NCBI GenBank assembly: GCA_023512835.1 | Contig: CM042085.1 | Coordinates: 37,340,324-37,404,323, forward strand | Direction of reading: 5' to 3' | Origin: Taxillus chinensis | Lineage: Eukaryota; Streptophyta; Magnoliopsida; Santalales; Loranthaceae | Length of the DNA: 64,000 nt | The notes under the pieces: model-generated | Told to the model about the DNA's origin: nothing | The model's input: the letters and a program-made list of their open reading frames with translations, nothing else | Databases searched by the model: none | Shown: in pieces, positions 21,761-34,150 of the stretch | How positions within the stretch are numbered: the first letter of the stretch is position 1 | Layout of the letters: each line of letters begins with the position of its first letter | Made by a program: the position numbers and the translations under genes

Positions 21761-22800
21761 AGCAAGGATCCAATCATGCTTCGTATTCGAGATATCCACC
21801 TCCTTGCCTGGCTCATCCATATCCAGGTTGGCGTTTGTAGGAATGGGAGTTTTCATGTGTGTCACATCGCTCATTTTAAACTTCTTCAGGATCTCCTTTG
21901 TGTATTTGGTTTGATGATAAAAATCCCATCCTCCAACCGCTTGACCTCCAATCCAAGGAAGAATGAGAGTTCTCCCATCATACTCATTTCATATTCACTT
22001 TTCATTAAATGGGAGAAGTCTTCACATTGCTTTTTGTCCCTTGATCCGAAAATGATGTCATCCACATAAATTTGGACTATCAAGGGTGATCCTTTTCCTT
22101 CCTTGAGAAACAGTGTAGGGTCAATTTTGCCTTTTCTGAACTTATTCTTGATCAGAAACTCTGACAATGTTTCATACCACGCTTTGGGAGCTTGTCTTAG
22201 TCCATAAAGAGCCTTTTTCAGTTTGTATACTTTGTGCTCTTGGTTTGGCTCTGGAAATCCGAGTGGTTGTTCAACATAGACTTCTTCTTGGAGGTCTCCA
22301 TTCAAGAAAACACTCTTGACATCTATCTGATAAACTTTGAAGTCCTTGAATGCTGCATATGCTAAGAACATGCGAATTGCCTCCATTCTAGCAACTGGTG
22401 CAAAGGTTTCATCATAGTCGATTCCTTCTTCTTGTCTGTATCCTTTTGCAACCAGTCTGGCCTTGTTTCTAATTACAACACCATCAGCATCAAGTTTGTT
22501 TCTGAAGATCCATTTCACGCCAATGACTTGCTTGTGATCCGGGCTTGTTGACCAACTCCCATACTTTCTGTCTTTTGAGCTGATTTAATTCTTCTTGCAT
22601 CGCATCAATCCAATGGTGATCCCGAACTGCAACATCAACGATTTTGGCTCCACTTGTGATAGGAAACACATATGCTGATTTTCATGGAGTGTGGCAACCC
22701 TTGTTTTAACTCGTGCAGCAGGGTCTCCAATTATTAGTTCAGAAGGGTGGTCCTTTAACCTTCTTCTTGCCTTTGGAAGATCTTCTCTTTCTTCATGATG
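21761..22800 (-). pseudogene. pol: copia reverse transcriptase domain, copy B
   Basis: 21886-22518 encodes [51 protein letters not shown] and the intact YVDDIIFGS catalytic box. The preceding segment (22585-22809) encodes the linker with PSELIIGDPAARVKTRV. Frameshifts separate it from integrase and RNase H. Role: cDNA synthesis primed by the tRNA annealed at the PBS. Confidence 0.92.
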
Positions 22801-22999
22801 AATGCCCAATTGCTCAATGTCAGTTCTTGGGCTGGTAGAAGTGGCAGAGTCTAAACAGGTTGAATGTTAGAGTCATGATTTTTTGCTGGTTTTTGACTTG
22901 GTTCCTCAAAGAACCGGTTTAGCTCTATGTTCATCAAGTTCAGGTACATCTGCCATTGTTTCTATTGTAATGGGATTATCCGTGTCTTGGTCTTCTACA

Positions 23000-23990
23000 A
23001 TGACAATGTCCTACACTTCATTTACATTTGGGTCTCCTTTCTCGCATTCCATGGTTAGTCTCATCAAAAGAAACATGAATAGACTCTTCAACAACTTTGG
23101 TTCTTCTATTAAATACACGATAAGCCTTGCTAGTCATGGAATATCCAACAAGATATCCATTATCTGATTTGACATCAAACTTGTTCAAGTATTCCTTGCC
23201 ATTGTTCAGAATGTAGCAAGTACACCCAAAGATCCTTAGGTGACCAATGTTTGGTCTCCATCCCTTCCATAACTCATAGGGTGTTTTCATGGCTCGTTTG
23301 TTAATTAGAGTTCTGTTTTGTACATAACAAGAGGTAAGAACAGCTTGACCCATAGGGATTTTGGGAACTGAGCTCCTGTCAACATGGTTCTAGCTGCTTT
23401 AACTAATGTTCGGTTCTTTCTTTCTGCCACTCCATTTTGTTGTGGAGTTCTTGGTGCTGAGAAATTATGCTGGATACCATGTTCAATACAAAACTCTAAC
23501 ATATCAGAAAATTCAAATTCCTTGCCATGATTGCTACGAATGTACTTAATATAAAGACTCTTAACATTTGTGACCCAATTGAAGAGTTCAACAAGATTCT
23601 CAAATGTTTCAGTTTTGTTTTTGAGAAACATGACCCATGTGTAGCTGGTATAGTCATCTACTACTGCAAGAAAGTATCGTGCACCAGATAGGAAGACACA
23701 TTTATTGGTCCACATAGGTCCATGTGCGAAGTTCGAGTGGTTGTGTGATTGAGGTTTTATCTACACTCTTAAAGGAATGTTTAACCTGCTACCTGGTGAC
23801 AATCCCTACAAGGGTGTTCTTTCTCATAAACATGCTTGGGTAAGCCCTCAACGAAATCAAGAGATGCCAGTTTAGACATAGTCTTAAAGTTTAGATGGCC
23901 AAATCTCTTGTGCCACAAACAACTAATGTCAGGTGAAGCTTTGGACATAAAACAAATTGGTTCGATAGATTGAGCATTACCAAAGACCAA
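23000..23990 (-). pseudogene. pol: copia integrase, copy B (second catalytic Asp changed to Asn)
   Basis: HHCC zinc-finger remnants (HKRFGHLNFKTMSKLASLDF, HPCRDC) lie at 23830-23990. The core at 23305-23715 has VVDDYTSYTW, then SNHGKEF where copia integrases have S-D-x-G-x-E-F, then PQQNGVAERKNRTL with the catalytic Glu. The C-terminal conserved block TPYELWKGWRPNIGHLRIFG follows at 23018-23353. The DDE triad is therefore broken at its second position (D to N), and copy C has the same change. The first catalytic Asp (H-M-D-L-C-G-P) is readable in another frame, after a CTG-to-CG difference. Confidence 0.85.
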
Positions 23991-23999
23991 CTTGTAGAC

Positions 24000-24360
24000 A
24001 TTGCCTTTTCTATGCCCATTTAGTTTCACCTCTTTGGAGACAGGGTCCATAAGCGTGCGGTGTGTTTAGTGAATAAAACTTCATAACCTTTGTCACACAA
24101 TTGACTTATGCTCAACAAGTTATGTTTAAGACCTTGAACAACGGATACATTGTGAATTGAAACAGAACCATTAGAGAGAGTACCCTTACCAACAATCTTA
24201 CCCTTTTTATTGTCCCCGAAAGTGACAGATGAAGCCGCAACCTCCCTTACCTTACTCAATAGAGAGGCATCATTTGTCATGTGCACGAAATGCATTGTCA
24301 AGATACCACTGGCTGGAATTGATCTTTTGTTTCCCGATGGCTGCTTTCAGCTTAGTGCAC
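24000..24360 (-). pseudogene. pol: copia aspartic protease region, copy B
   Basis: QWYLD is followed by residues that no longer make the D-S-G catalytic triad, then SSVTFGDNKKGKIVGKGTLS, NVSVVQGLKHNLLSISQLCD and GYEVLFT, the typical flap and C-terminal part of copia protease. The active-site block is shifted by a small deletion and runs into a stop. In the family, protease processes the Gag-Pol polyprotein. Confidence 0.8.
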
Positions 24361-26971
24361 TGTTCCTCCATAATGAGCAACTAAGTCTTGGGGGCCCAAT
24401 TAAAATTGGGCTTTGGGTAAGTGAAAACTGCAGTTGACAATTTAGGTTTCCAATAAGAAGGGGTAGATCTAACTTTCCATGCTAATCTAGGTGATCCTTC
24501 ATTAGATTTGTTAGCCAGGATTAATCTTCGGACTTTCTGCATGTTTTCCTTCCTTATTGTTATCTTTGGCAGCTTTAGTAGGCACAAATTTGACAGCTTT
24601 TGCACAGTTTTGGTCTCTAATTCTTTTGAATGGGTAGCCTGTGTGTGCCTGGTTTGTTTCTTCCTATCGAGTTGTTGTTGCACTATAGATTTTTAGAGAA
24701 ATTCAGTGTTTAAGGTTTACCCCGATTTCTGTGGCAATCTCCTTCCTAAGATACTCGGGGGTAGAATCCGACTGATAGGAGAAGTGTCCAACTTCACAAC
24801 AAAGGGGCATTTGACAGCTTTTGGGTTGAACACTATGTCTCAAGGGTTTCGCTGGAGTGTTAAGAGGTTTCCTAGGTTTTCTCACATATCCTAGACCGTT
24901 CTTAACTCCACCACCAGGAGACAAACTTAGGCCGGAAGGTAGCAGCCTTCTTTGGATGAACCGGTCTCAAATGTAGTAGTGTGTCTACTTGGTTTTGTCT
25001 CTGGAATAACTACACCCTTACCCTTGTATAGGGATGTAGAGGACAGGTGATCGAAGGTTCAGCTTTCGGTTCTATCTTAGCAACTCTTTGCATCACCGTC
25101 CGAGATGCAACAATACCGAGGTCTTTGAGTTCGCGTGTTACCGGTTTGGGTGGACTAGACACAACCATAGGTACCTCCTTTCCACACTCAAGGAGTACAC
25201 CGCCAGCAAGAACAAAGCCGCAAGACACTTGGTCCGTACAGGGTAAGTCCGGGCCTTGGCTATTTGGTCTTTAGAGAAACCTAGACCTAAGGCTAGACCT
25301 TTAACATCCTGGAGTGGTCCGAAAGTGGGCTGCAATTTCAAAGAAATCTTGCCACTTTTGCCTGATTTGTCTTTCTTTTTCCGGTTCTCGCTTTAGTTTC
25401 GGCTAGTTCCTTTTCAAGCCTATCGATGTATTTATTAGCCATTTTTAGTTGTCTAGCTTTGTTCAAAAGATCATCGTGTGTGCTTCTCATCTCACTCACT
25501 TAAGCTCTTAATCTTTTCTATGTTCTTTCATAATCATCTATAGAGTCTCTATATTCACATGAAAGCTGTTCGAGTTTAGAATAGTATCTTTCTTTGTCAG
25601 CTTTCATAGGGAGAAATTGTTCCTCTATGTCTTTTAGAGCTCTATAGGTATCTTCATATTCAATGTAGAGCTGTTCGTAGGTTCTTACCTTGAGGGGAGG
25701 TGAATTATCAGCCATGAAGCGTATAAGACCCTTTTCTTTCTTCTCTTCATCGAGGATTCTTCTTCCTCCTCGGTTACTTTGTTGAACTTGTTAGTGACAA
25801 GAGCCTTCTTCCTCTTGTCATCCTTTCGCTGAGGAGCCTTTGGTCTTCTTCTTCCGCTTTCACTGCCTCCTTTTTCTCTCTCTTTAGCTTATAACAGTCG
25901 GCAGCGAAGTGGCCGGGCTTGTTGCAGTGGTAGCATTGCAACTTCTCCTTATCCTTTCTCTTAGAAAAGGATGAGGACAATTGCCTTGCTTTTCTCCTGT
26001 AGTTCCCCCTTCTCTTCAGAAGTTTCTTGATCAGAAATGTCACTTCTTCATCTGAGGCACTATCTGAAACAAGTTCATCAACTTCATCTTCTTTCTCTTT
26101 TGAAGATGGTTCCCGGGTTCAAAGACGGCCTTAAATGCAATAGACTTTTCCTTTTTCTTGGAAGGGTTCTCAAACGCCTCAAGCTCTTCTTTTTGTATTT
26201 CAAACGACTTGAGGTCCCCATATAATGCTTCCAAGGCACAAGCCTTCCATTCCTTCAGCTAACGGATGGCTGATGTCTTTATAAGCTAGCTCAAGGGTAA
26301 AGATCTCAGAAACATGTCATTCTTGTCCTTCTGAGAGATCTCAATGTTGTAAGTCTTCATCCGTTGAATCAGACCTGTGAACCGTTTATAGATAGTGTCC
26401 AATGACTCCTTCGGTTGACATCTGAAGGCTTCATACTCTTGTTTGAGCATGGAGATCTTGTTATCCTGTATTTGCTCGTCTCCCTCGTAGATGAGACAAA
26501 GCTTGTCCCATACCTCTTTAGCAGTTTCAAGATCCTGCACATCCGTGAACATATCATCGTCGAGTGCAGAGTTTGGCTTTTGCTTTGAAGCCGAGCTTTA
26601 CTTTCCTCTGCTCCACCTTAGACCAACTATCTGGGTCTTTTGTCCTTAACTGACCTCTCTGCATAATCTTTGGAGTGAAAGGTCCGTTCTTTATTATTTC
26701 CCAGAGATATGTGTCGAGCATGTCTCGGTGTGCTCTCATCCTTGCTTTCCATTTGGAAAAACGCGCAGGTGTGCACATAGGTACTTGGGAGGATGAGCCA
26801 GGCAAAACGTCCTAGAAGTCTTCTTGTTCTTTCTTGTTACTGCTGGTACTCGGTTCTTCCTGCTCCTGGTCTCTAGTCGCTCCTTCCTCTGGAGCACGAA
26901 TGGCTTTCTTCAATAGGAACTGGAGCTTGCTCGGGAGCTGGAGCTGCACTGCTGGAATCCATGTCGGCCAT
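24361..26971 (-). pseudogene. gag: Sirevirus gag, copy B
   Basis: Predicted start ATG at 26971 (M-A-D-M-D-S), 27 bp inside the PBS. Parts seen: a Glu/Ser-rich N-terminus; KWKARMRAHRDMLDTYLWE and QDLETAKEVWDKLCLIYEGD (UBN2-type capsid core, 26286-26805); a Lys-rich stretch; a CCHC zinc knuckle CYHCNKPGHFAADC (near 25897-25940) with all four ligands; EQLYIEYEDTYRALKDIEEQ and a coiled coil; and a second Cys/His-rich segment (PLCCEVGHFSYQ) near 24800. Several frameshifts interrupt it. Gag forms the virus-like particle and binds RNA through the knuckle. Confidence 0.85.
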
Positions 26972-26997
26972 TTAGGGATCTCTACGGAGTTGTAGAA

Positions 26998-27012
26998 CTG
27001 CTCTGATACCAA
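26998..27012 (-). promoter_or_regulatory. primer binding site of copy B (initiator tRNA-Met type)
   Basis: On the minus strand TTGGTATCAGAGCAG directly follows the LTR end after one base. TGGTATCAGAGC is complementary to the 3' end of plant initiator tRNA-Met, the usual primer for copia elements. Confidence 0.92.
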
Positions 27013-27013
27013 T

Positions 27014-30000
27014 TGTAGGTCCCAAAGTGAGTCTAGAGGGCGGGTGAATAGACTTTCTTCGTGGCGGAAGCTGGATCTGTTAACCGGTTTTGGATTCCTC
27101 TATAGATGACTATGATGAAAGTCATTATGGAGAAGACGACCAGTAGTATTATGAGGATAACATGAGTGATGATGAACTATCGGACAAAAACCGAGATAAG
27201 AGTAAATGCTCTTTTCTCAATAGATCTCGATTGTGAAAGTGATGGTTTATGATAGATCGAAGTGTGGAAAACAAACAAGATAGAGATTAAGACTTAATGG
27301 AAGTGCTAGATCTTTGATAAACAAGAGGTTCGTGAATACTCGGATAGATTGCTCTTGTTTTTGATTCAACGCGGCGCACAACATTTCTTCAAATTCTCTT
27401 AGAGTCTTTTTCTCTTTCGTTGGAACACTCACGTTGTTGGTTCCGCAAAGGATTATTTATTTCAAGTGTGTCAGAACCATTGTCTTGTATTCGTGTGTTT
27501 CCTTCTTTTGAGAGAGAGGTTAAACTCTTGATTTTGTCGTTAAGTGTGTGAGATATATATTTTTAAGATTAAAGTACTCGTGCGCCATGATGTCCATCCC
27601 GACGGACTGACTTCCCGCCACCGAAAATGCGGAATGACAGGGGATGGGTTGATCCGCTCGATTTGCAGATCGGATGCCCATACCGCGTATTTGACATGCG
27701 ATCGATGTTGGCCGTTCATCCGTGGATGGCGGTTGGCAGCAATTAATGTGTCATTAATGCGCTCAATCGCTAGGGACGGCGCAGACTTGTTTGTACGAAC
27801 CCTAGCCGACGATATCGCTAAGTGACTATGTTTAGGGTTGTAAGTCTGCATCCGAGGTAGATGCCTCGTGTCACGACCCGAGCAGCGTGGTGCTGGCGGG
27901 ACGTTTCTTAGTGGCACGATTCAGGAATGGATTCGTGCTACGTAAAGGAGAGGGGTTGGTTGAAGCGTAGATGGTGCGCAGCGAGAAGGTTCCAGGCGGT
28001 TCGTGGAGGAGAACGGATGGAACCCCTTCGGAGTTCGACGTGCCGACCCGGTTGAATGCGGGGAGCACGCCGCTAGTCGAGGACTTGACGTTGAAGAAGG
28101 GATTTGGCCATCCTTACACAAACCGGTCGGGAACCGGAGCCGTTCTCCTGATGAGCCCGGTGGCGGTGGCGAAACCTGGCACGTGCGCTTCAACCCTCAA
28201 AGGCTAAACTTAGCGGACCGTGGATAGAGAAGCTAAGTGCCGCAATGGGTTGAGAGGCGCAGAAACCTGACCCCGTGACAAAGTGGTATCGAGCCGAACC
28301 GGCCCGTATCCCGAAGACTCGCCGAGCACTCTCGCGAGTAGCGTGATCCCAAGGTGGGAGCTCGCGAGGTGAGTCGACCGATAGTGTCTTGCACGCCTTG
28401 CGTCCATAGAGTTGGAGTATCCTAGAGTGTGATACGTAGTTGGGCAAGGGAGTACGAAGGAGCGCGTCGGAGCGATCTTGGAAGCCTCCTATCCTTTGGA
28501 CATTGGGCGAGTGGGGTGAGCATCTTGGTAAAGGTGTTGCAACTGCGGGGAAGCGATGTCCAAGTCGTTGACATTGGGCGAGTGGGAGGGCGTCGAGGTA
28601 ACGATGCCATCGCTCGCGGGGAAGCGATGTCGACAAGCGCAACGAGGACGTTGCGAGGATTGGGTGGAGGAGAATGTCACGACCCGAGCAGCGTGGTGCT
28701 GGCGGGACGTTTCTTAGTGGCACGATTCAGGAATGGATTCGTGCTACGTAAAGGAGAGGGGTTGGTTGAAGCGTAGATGGTGCGCGGCGAGAAGGTTCCG
28801 AGCGGTTCGTGGAGGAGAACGGATGGAACCCCTTCGGAGTTCGGACGTGCCGACCCGGTGAATGCGGGGAGCACGCCGCTAGTCGAGGACTTGACGTTGA
28901 AGAAGGGATTTGGCCATCCTTACACAAACTGGTCAGGAACCGGAGCCGTTCTCCCGATGAGCCCGGTGGCAGGGGCGAAACCAGTCTACGTGCGCTTCAA
29001 CCCTCAAAGGCTAAACTTAGCGGACCGTGGATAGAGAAGCTAAGTGCCGCAATGGGTTGAGAGGCGCAGAAACCCGACCCCGTGACAAAGTGGTATCGAG
29101 CCGAACAGGCCCGTATCCCGAAGACTCGCCGAGCACTCTCGCGAGTAGCGTGATCCCAAGGTGGGAGCTCACGCGAGGTGAGTCGACCGATAGTGTCTTG
29201 CACGCCTTGCGTCCATAGAGTTGGAGTATCCTAGAGTGTGATACGTAGTTGGGCAAGGGAGTACGAAGGAGCGCGTCGGAGCGATCTTGGAAGCCTCCTA
29301 TCCTTTGGACATTGGGCGAGTGGGGTGAGCATCTTGGTAAAGGTGTTGCAACCTGCGGGGAAGCGATGTCCAAGCCGTTGACATTGGGCGAGTGGGAGGG
29401 CGTCGAGGTAACGATGCCATCGCTCGCGGGGAAGCGATGATGGACAAGCGCAACGAGGACGTTGCGAGGATTGGGTGGAGGAGAATGTCACGACCCGAGC
29501 AGCGTGGTGCTGGCGGGACATTTCTTAGTGGCACGATTCAGAATGGATTCGTGCTACGTAAAGGAGAGGGGTTGGTTGAAGCGTAGATGGTGCGCAGCGA
29601 GAAGGTTCCAGGCAGTTCGTGGAGGAGAACGGATGGAACCCCTTCGGAGTTCGGACGTGCCGACCCGGTTGAATGCGGGGAGCACGCCGCTAGTCGAGGA
29701 CTTGACGTTGAAGAAGGGATTTGGCCATCCTTACACAAACCGGTCGGGAACCGGAGCCGTTCTCCCGATGAGCCCAGGGCAGGGCGAAACCAGTCTACGT
29801 GCGCTTCAACCCTCAAAGGCTAAACTTAGCGGACCGTGGATAGAGAAGCTAAGTGCCGCAATGGGTTGAGAGGCGCAGGAAACCTGACCCCGTGACAAAG
29901 TGGTATCGTAGCCGAACCGGCCCGTATCCCGAAGACTCGCCGAGCACTCTCGCGAGTAGCGTGATCCCAAGGTGGGAGCTCGCGGAGGTGAGTCGACCGA

Positions 30001-32678
30001 TAGTGGTCTTGCACGCCTTGCGTCCATAGAGTTGGAGTATCCTAGAGTGTGATACGAGTTGGGCAAGGGAGTACGAAGGAGCGCGTCGGAGCGATCTTGG
30101 AAGCCTCCTATCCTTTGGACATTGGGCGAGTGGGGTGAGCATCTTGGTAAAGGTGTTGCAACCTGCGGGGAAGCGATGTCCAAGCCGTTGACATTGGGCG
30201 AGTGGGAGGGCGTCGAGGTAACGATGCCATCGCCTCGCGGGGAAGCGATGTCGACAAGCGCAACGAGGACGTTGCGAGGATTGGGTGGAGGAGAATGTCA
30301 CGACCCGAGCAGCGTGGTGCTGGCGGGACGTTTCTTAGTGGCACGATTCAGGAATGGATTCGTGCTACGTAAAGGAGAGGGGTTGGTTAAGCGTAGATGG
30401 TGCGCAGCCGAGAAGGTTCCAGGGCAGTTCGTGGAGGAGAACGGATGGAACCCTTCGGAGTTCGGACGTGCCGACCCGGTTGAATGCGGGGAGCACGCCG
30501 CTAGTCGAGGACTTGACGTTGAAGAAGGGATTTGGCCATCCTTACACAAACTGGTCGGGAACTGGAGCCGTTCTCCTGATGAGCCCAGTGGCAGGGCGAA
30601 ACCAGTCTACGTGCGCTTCAACCCTCAAAGGCTAAACTTAGCGGACCGTGGATAGAGAAGCTAAGTGCCGCAATGGGTTGAGGGGCGAGGAAACCCGACC
30701 CCGTGACAAAGTGGTATCGAGCCGAACCGGCCCGTATCCCGAAGACTCGCCGAGCACTCTCGCGAGTAGCGTGATCCCAAGGTGGGAGCTCGCGCAGGTG
30801 AGTCGACCGATGGTGTCTTGCACGCCTTGCGTCCATAGAGTTGGAGTATCCTAGAGTGTGATACGAGTTGGGCAAGGGAGTACGAAGGAGCGCGTCGGAG
30901 CGATCTTGGAAGCCTCCTATCCTTTGGACATTGGGCGAGTGGGGTGAGCATCTTGGTAAAGGTGTTGCAACCTGCGGGGAAGCGATGTCCAAGCTGTTGA
31001 CATTGGGCGAGTGGGAGGGCGTCGAGGTAACGATGCCATCGCCTGCGGGAAGCGATGCCGACAAGCGCAACGAGGACGTTGCGAGGATTGGGTGGAGGAG
31101 AATGTCACGACCCGAGCAGCGTGGTGCTGGCGGGACGTTTCTTAGTGGCACGATTCAGGAATGGATTCGTGCTACGTAAAGGAGAGGGGTTGGTTAAGCG
31201 TAGATGGTGCGCAGTGAGAAGGTTCCAGGCAGTTCGTGGAGGAGAACGGATGGAACCCCTTCGGAGTTCAGACGTGCCGACCCGGTTGAATGCGGGAGCA
31301 CGCCGCTAGTCGAGGACTTGACGTTGAAGAAGGGATTTGGCCATCCTTACACAAACCGGTCGGGAACCGGAGCCGTTCTCCCGATGAGCCCAGCAGGCGG
31401 GCGAAACCGGGTCTACGTGCGCTTCAACCCTCAAAGGCTAAACTTAGCGGACCGTGGATAGAGAAGCTAAGTGCCGCAATGGGTTGAGAGGCGCAGAAAC
31501 CTGACCCCGTGACACTCGTAACTTCGGTGACTCGAAGATTTCGGTTAGAACATGTAGGAAGTTGCGAAGTTTTGCTCTAGGCTTTATAGTGTTTACGTGA
31601 GTGTACGACTCATATCTTCAAGTCTTCGAGGCTAGAGTTCAGGTTGGATTAGCCTTTTGTGTCACTCCATTAACTGAAGTCTACGACTCGCTGCTCGCGA
31701 CTCTTCAAATCATTCTTAGAGTGACTTCTTCGTAGTCCGTCCGATCTACCTCGTTATTATAGCTACGAGTCTACGACCCTAGCTTTGGGGTCTACGACCT
31801 TCGGGTCTCTCGCTTTACTATATTTGACTAAGTGGCTCTGAAAATCTTCGACGTTACGAGTCTTAAACTTCGCTTTTCTTCCTTAGTCTTTCACGAGGCT
31901 CATAAACCGAGTTCCTATATGGCTACGACCCTTCTACTACAACTCTCGGTTATCGATCTCCGAGTCCGGATGTGTGGCAATTTCTTTATAGGATTGTATC
32001 CTTGAGTCTACGAGTCTATGACTCTATGACCCTTGAGTTACGGTTTCATTTGTTTGCCGCCTTTATAGCATCGACTCTTTGACCTTCAACCTATGAGCCT
32101 ACGAGTCCCGTTTCCGAACGGTCTTCGAAGGTTTGGACTCTATGACTTTCAACCTATGAGTCCTGTTTTTGCTTAACACTGTTCGAAGGCTTCAATTCTA
32201 CGACTCCAATCTATGAGTCTATGAGTTGTTTTCTTAACGGTGTTCGAAGGTTTCGACTCTATGACTCTACGAGTCTTCGAGTCTAGTGGTAGTTCAAGTT
32301 CTATTAATTGACTTAAGTATTTTTAGGACTCTACGGTTCTACGGGCTACGAGTCTACGAGTCATTTAGTGTTGGTTATTGTTCTTTAGATTCTTCGACTC
32401 TACGAGTCTCCGAGCTTGTTGATGCTTGCGTAACTCTCTCTTTCCGTACTACGACTCTACGACCTTCGACCCCGGATTTACGAGTCACCAGATGTTCTGC
32501 ACTATCTTGCTTCGAGTCTCCGGCACCCTACGAGTTTGGGAGCCTCCCCGCCAACATGTCCTGTGACAGCTTTTACTTCTACGAACTACGACTCTTCGAC
32601 CCTACGACCTTCGGTTCTTCGAGTCTCCAGACTTTAGACTATAATTTGGCAGCTTCATCAAATCCTGTGTTTCCAACA
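27014..32678 (-). repeat. 5' LTR of copy B, with nested TRIM-like array
   Basis: The LTR begins at 32678 (TGTTGGAAACACAGG) and ends at 27014 on the minus strand. The insertion at 27869-31514 splits it; without it the LTR is about 2.0 kb and colinear with the 3' LTR at 13965-15886. It is rich in GACTCGTAGAGTC-type repeats (31520-32640). Confidence 0.92.
27869..31514 (+). mobile_element. tandem TRIM-like LTR element array (five LTRs, four internal segments)
   Basis: Units start TGTCACGACCCGAG at 27869, 28675, 29486, 30296 and 31103, a period of 806-811 bp. The last unit stops after 412 bp at CCCCGTGACA (31514). Each period is a 412-bp LTR (TGTCACG...CGTGACA) plus about 395 bp internal sequence. 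Internal sequence starts AAAGTGGTATCGAGCCG, a PBS-like site close to tRNA-Met, and ends with the purine tract GGGTGGAGGAGAA. CTCG flanks the whole array on both sides (27865-27868, 31515-31518), so it looks like one insertion event. There is no coding domain; the many overlapping ORFs on both strands are byproducts of high GC. Orientation is set from PBS and purine tract. Confidence 0.85.
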
Positions 32679-32683
32679 TACTC

Positions 32684-33357
32684 TAAGCACCTCTGCGAAG
32701 GTCGCAAACTCGTAGAGTCGAAGACAACATTATAGAGTGAGGCTGTCTTCATCTGAGAACTACTAGACTCAAAGAGTCGTAGGAGATAACGTTGTTGAAG
32801 CCCGAAGTATCATCGTATAACGAAAATATGGCTTAACCCAAATCTGTGAGGTAAATCTTTGAGTCACCAAACCTTCGAGGCACATACCTTCGAGGCTAAC
32901 TCAAAACCCTAAGCATTCCACTTAGCGAAATCATCAGCTAGGGTTTGTACGGTAAGCTTTGCGCCGTCTCCGAGCAATTGAGCGCATTTAATGTCGCATT
33001 AATGATCGCTAACTGCCATCAACGAATGAACAACCAAGATCAACTGAATCCGTATGAGAATGCAACTAAGCAGCATGGGCAACAAATCTGTCGAATCAAA
33101 GCAAATCAACCCATCCCCTATACTTTCGCATTTCAAGTGGCGGGAAGTCAGACAGTCGGGATGGACAACAAGGCACACAAGCACTATAAACTTAAACTAT
33201 ATCTCTCACGCACTAAAGGACAAATATACGAGTCAACCACTCTCTCAAAAAGCATGGAACACAAGAACACAAGATATAGGATTCTGATATGCATTAAAGA
33301 ATTAACTTTTGAGAATCAACTTGACAGTTCCGATGCTAGAGAGAGAAACTCCGAGAG
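32684..33357 (+). mobile_element. rest of the Sirevirus H LTR
   Basis: This continues 13026-13959 after the second TACTC. It matches the middle of the copy A LTR (AACCCTAAGCAT, GCTAGGGTTTGTAC, then a segment around CATGGGCAACA). It is cut at 33363 by a Tekay-type LTR end; the base pairs AATTC (33358-33362) are the likely TSD of that insertion. No gene is present. Confidence 0.78.
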
Positions 33358-34035
33358 AATTCTGTCACGCCCCTGAATTCCAGGGAACCCGGAACCGGGA
33401 ACATGACTTCCCCTTGCCCGCACCCGAAAGGTCAAGGGTTGGTGACTAGCACCAATAGAGACTACACCGCGGGTGTTGTCTCAATCATGCAACCCTGTAC
33501 AGTCATACATCAAGGGTAATCTTGTACTTTCTCATATATCATTATGCATACAATAAGTCAAACAGTCATATAGACATCACATCACAAACAGTATGCAAAT
33601 ACAACTGTCCACGGACCCATGTCCGGGATACAAGACACAACAATATAGGATACAACATCGTATCATACATCGAGTAAACGGGCACGTCCTCCTAGAAGAA
33701 AGTCTTCCACTAGTCTCAGGTCACACCTAAAAAAGGTAAACAATAAGTGGGGGTGAGCGACAAGCTCAGTAGGTGACCCCAATACTCCACATCATGCAAA
33801 CATACAAGTCTATACTACGTGCGCTGTACCGTGCACCTGTGTACCGTGCACAATCATCAGGACTCGGCCTACAAACAAACATCGGGACCCAGACCTGCAC
33901 ACACAGGACAACTTGTCCACTATCCTCCACGGGATCCCAGCTCAAGGCACTCAACTCTAGCTCCACGAGTTCAACGGCTTAACACAATCCTCAACGGGAT
34001 TTCATCTCAGGGCACTCAGCCCTACCACAGCCGTT

Positions 34036-34150
34036 ATATGCCCGGACACGGTGCCACATAGGCCCGCCATTGACGCATATGCCCGCCACGGCCACGGCGC
34101 AATATGCCCGACCACGGTGCCACGCGGACCGGCCATCGGCGCATATGGTT
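34036..34150 (-). repeat. imperfect direct repeats in Tekay-type LTR
   Basis: Two related GC-rich blocks, ATGCCCGGACACGGTGCCAC and ATGCCCGACCACGGTGCCAC, each run into a CGCATATG end. They lie within the R/U5 side of the LTR. Confidence 0.65.

Larger units (their letters stand above)
13965..32678 (-). mobile_element. complete Sirevirus-type copia element, copy B, TSD TACTC
   Basis: Both LTRs, PBS, gag, protease, integrase, RT, RNase H, accessory ORF and polypurine tracts lie in order on the minus strand. TACTC flanks it at 13960-13964 and 32679-32683. Total 18,714 bp; without the nested TRIM-like array (27869-31514) it is about 15.06 kb. It is inserted in reverse into the LTR of another Sirevirus (13026-13959 / 32684-33357). 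All coding regions carry frameshifts or stops, so it is not autonomous as written. Confidence 0.93.

Noticed and set aside
27869..31487. Many overlapping ORFs of 60-198 residues on both strands with repeated Arg/Pro-rich peptides
   Set aside because: They recur once per 808-bp unit, overlap on both strands, match no family I know, and lie in a non-coding TRIM-like array of high GC.
27869..31514. CRISPR-like or rDNA-spacer-like array
   Set aside because: The unit is over 800 bp with LTR ends, PBS and purine tract; there are no short repeat-spacer units and no rRNA sequence.
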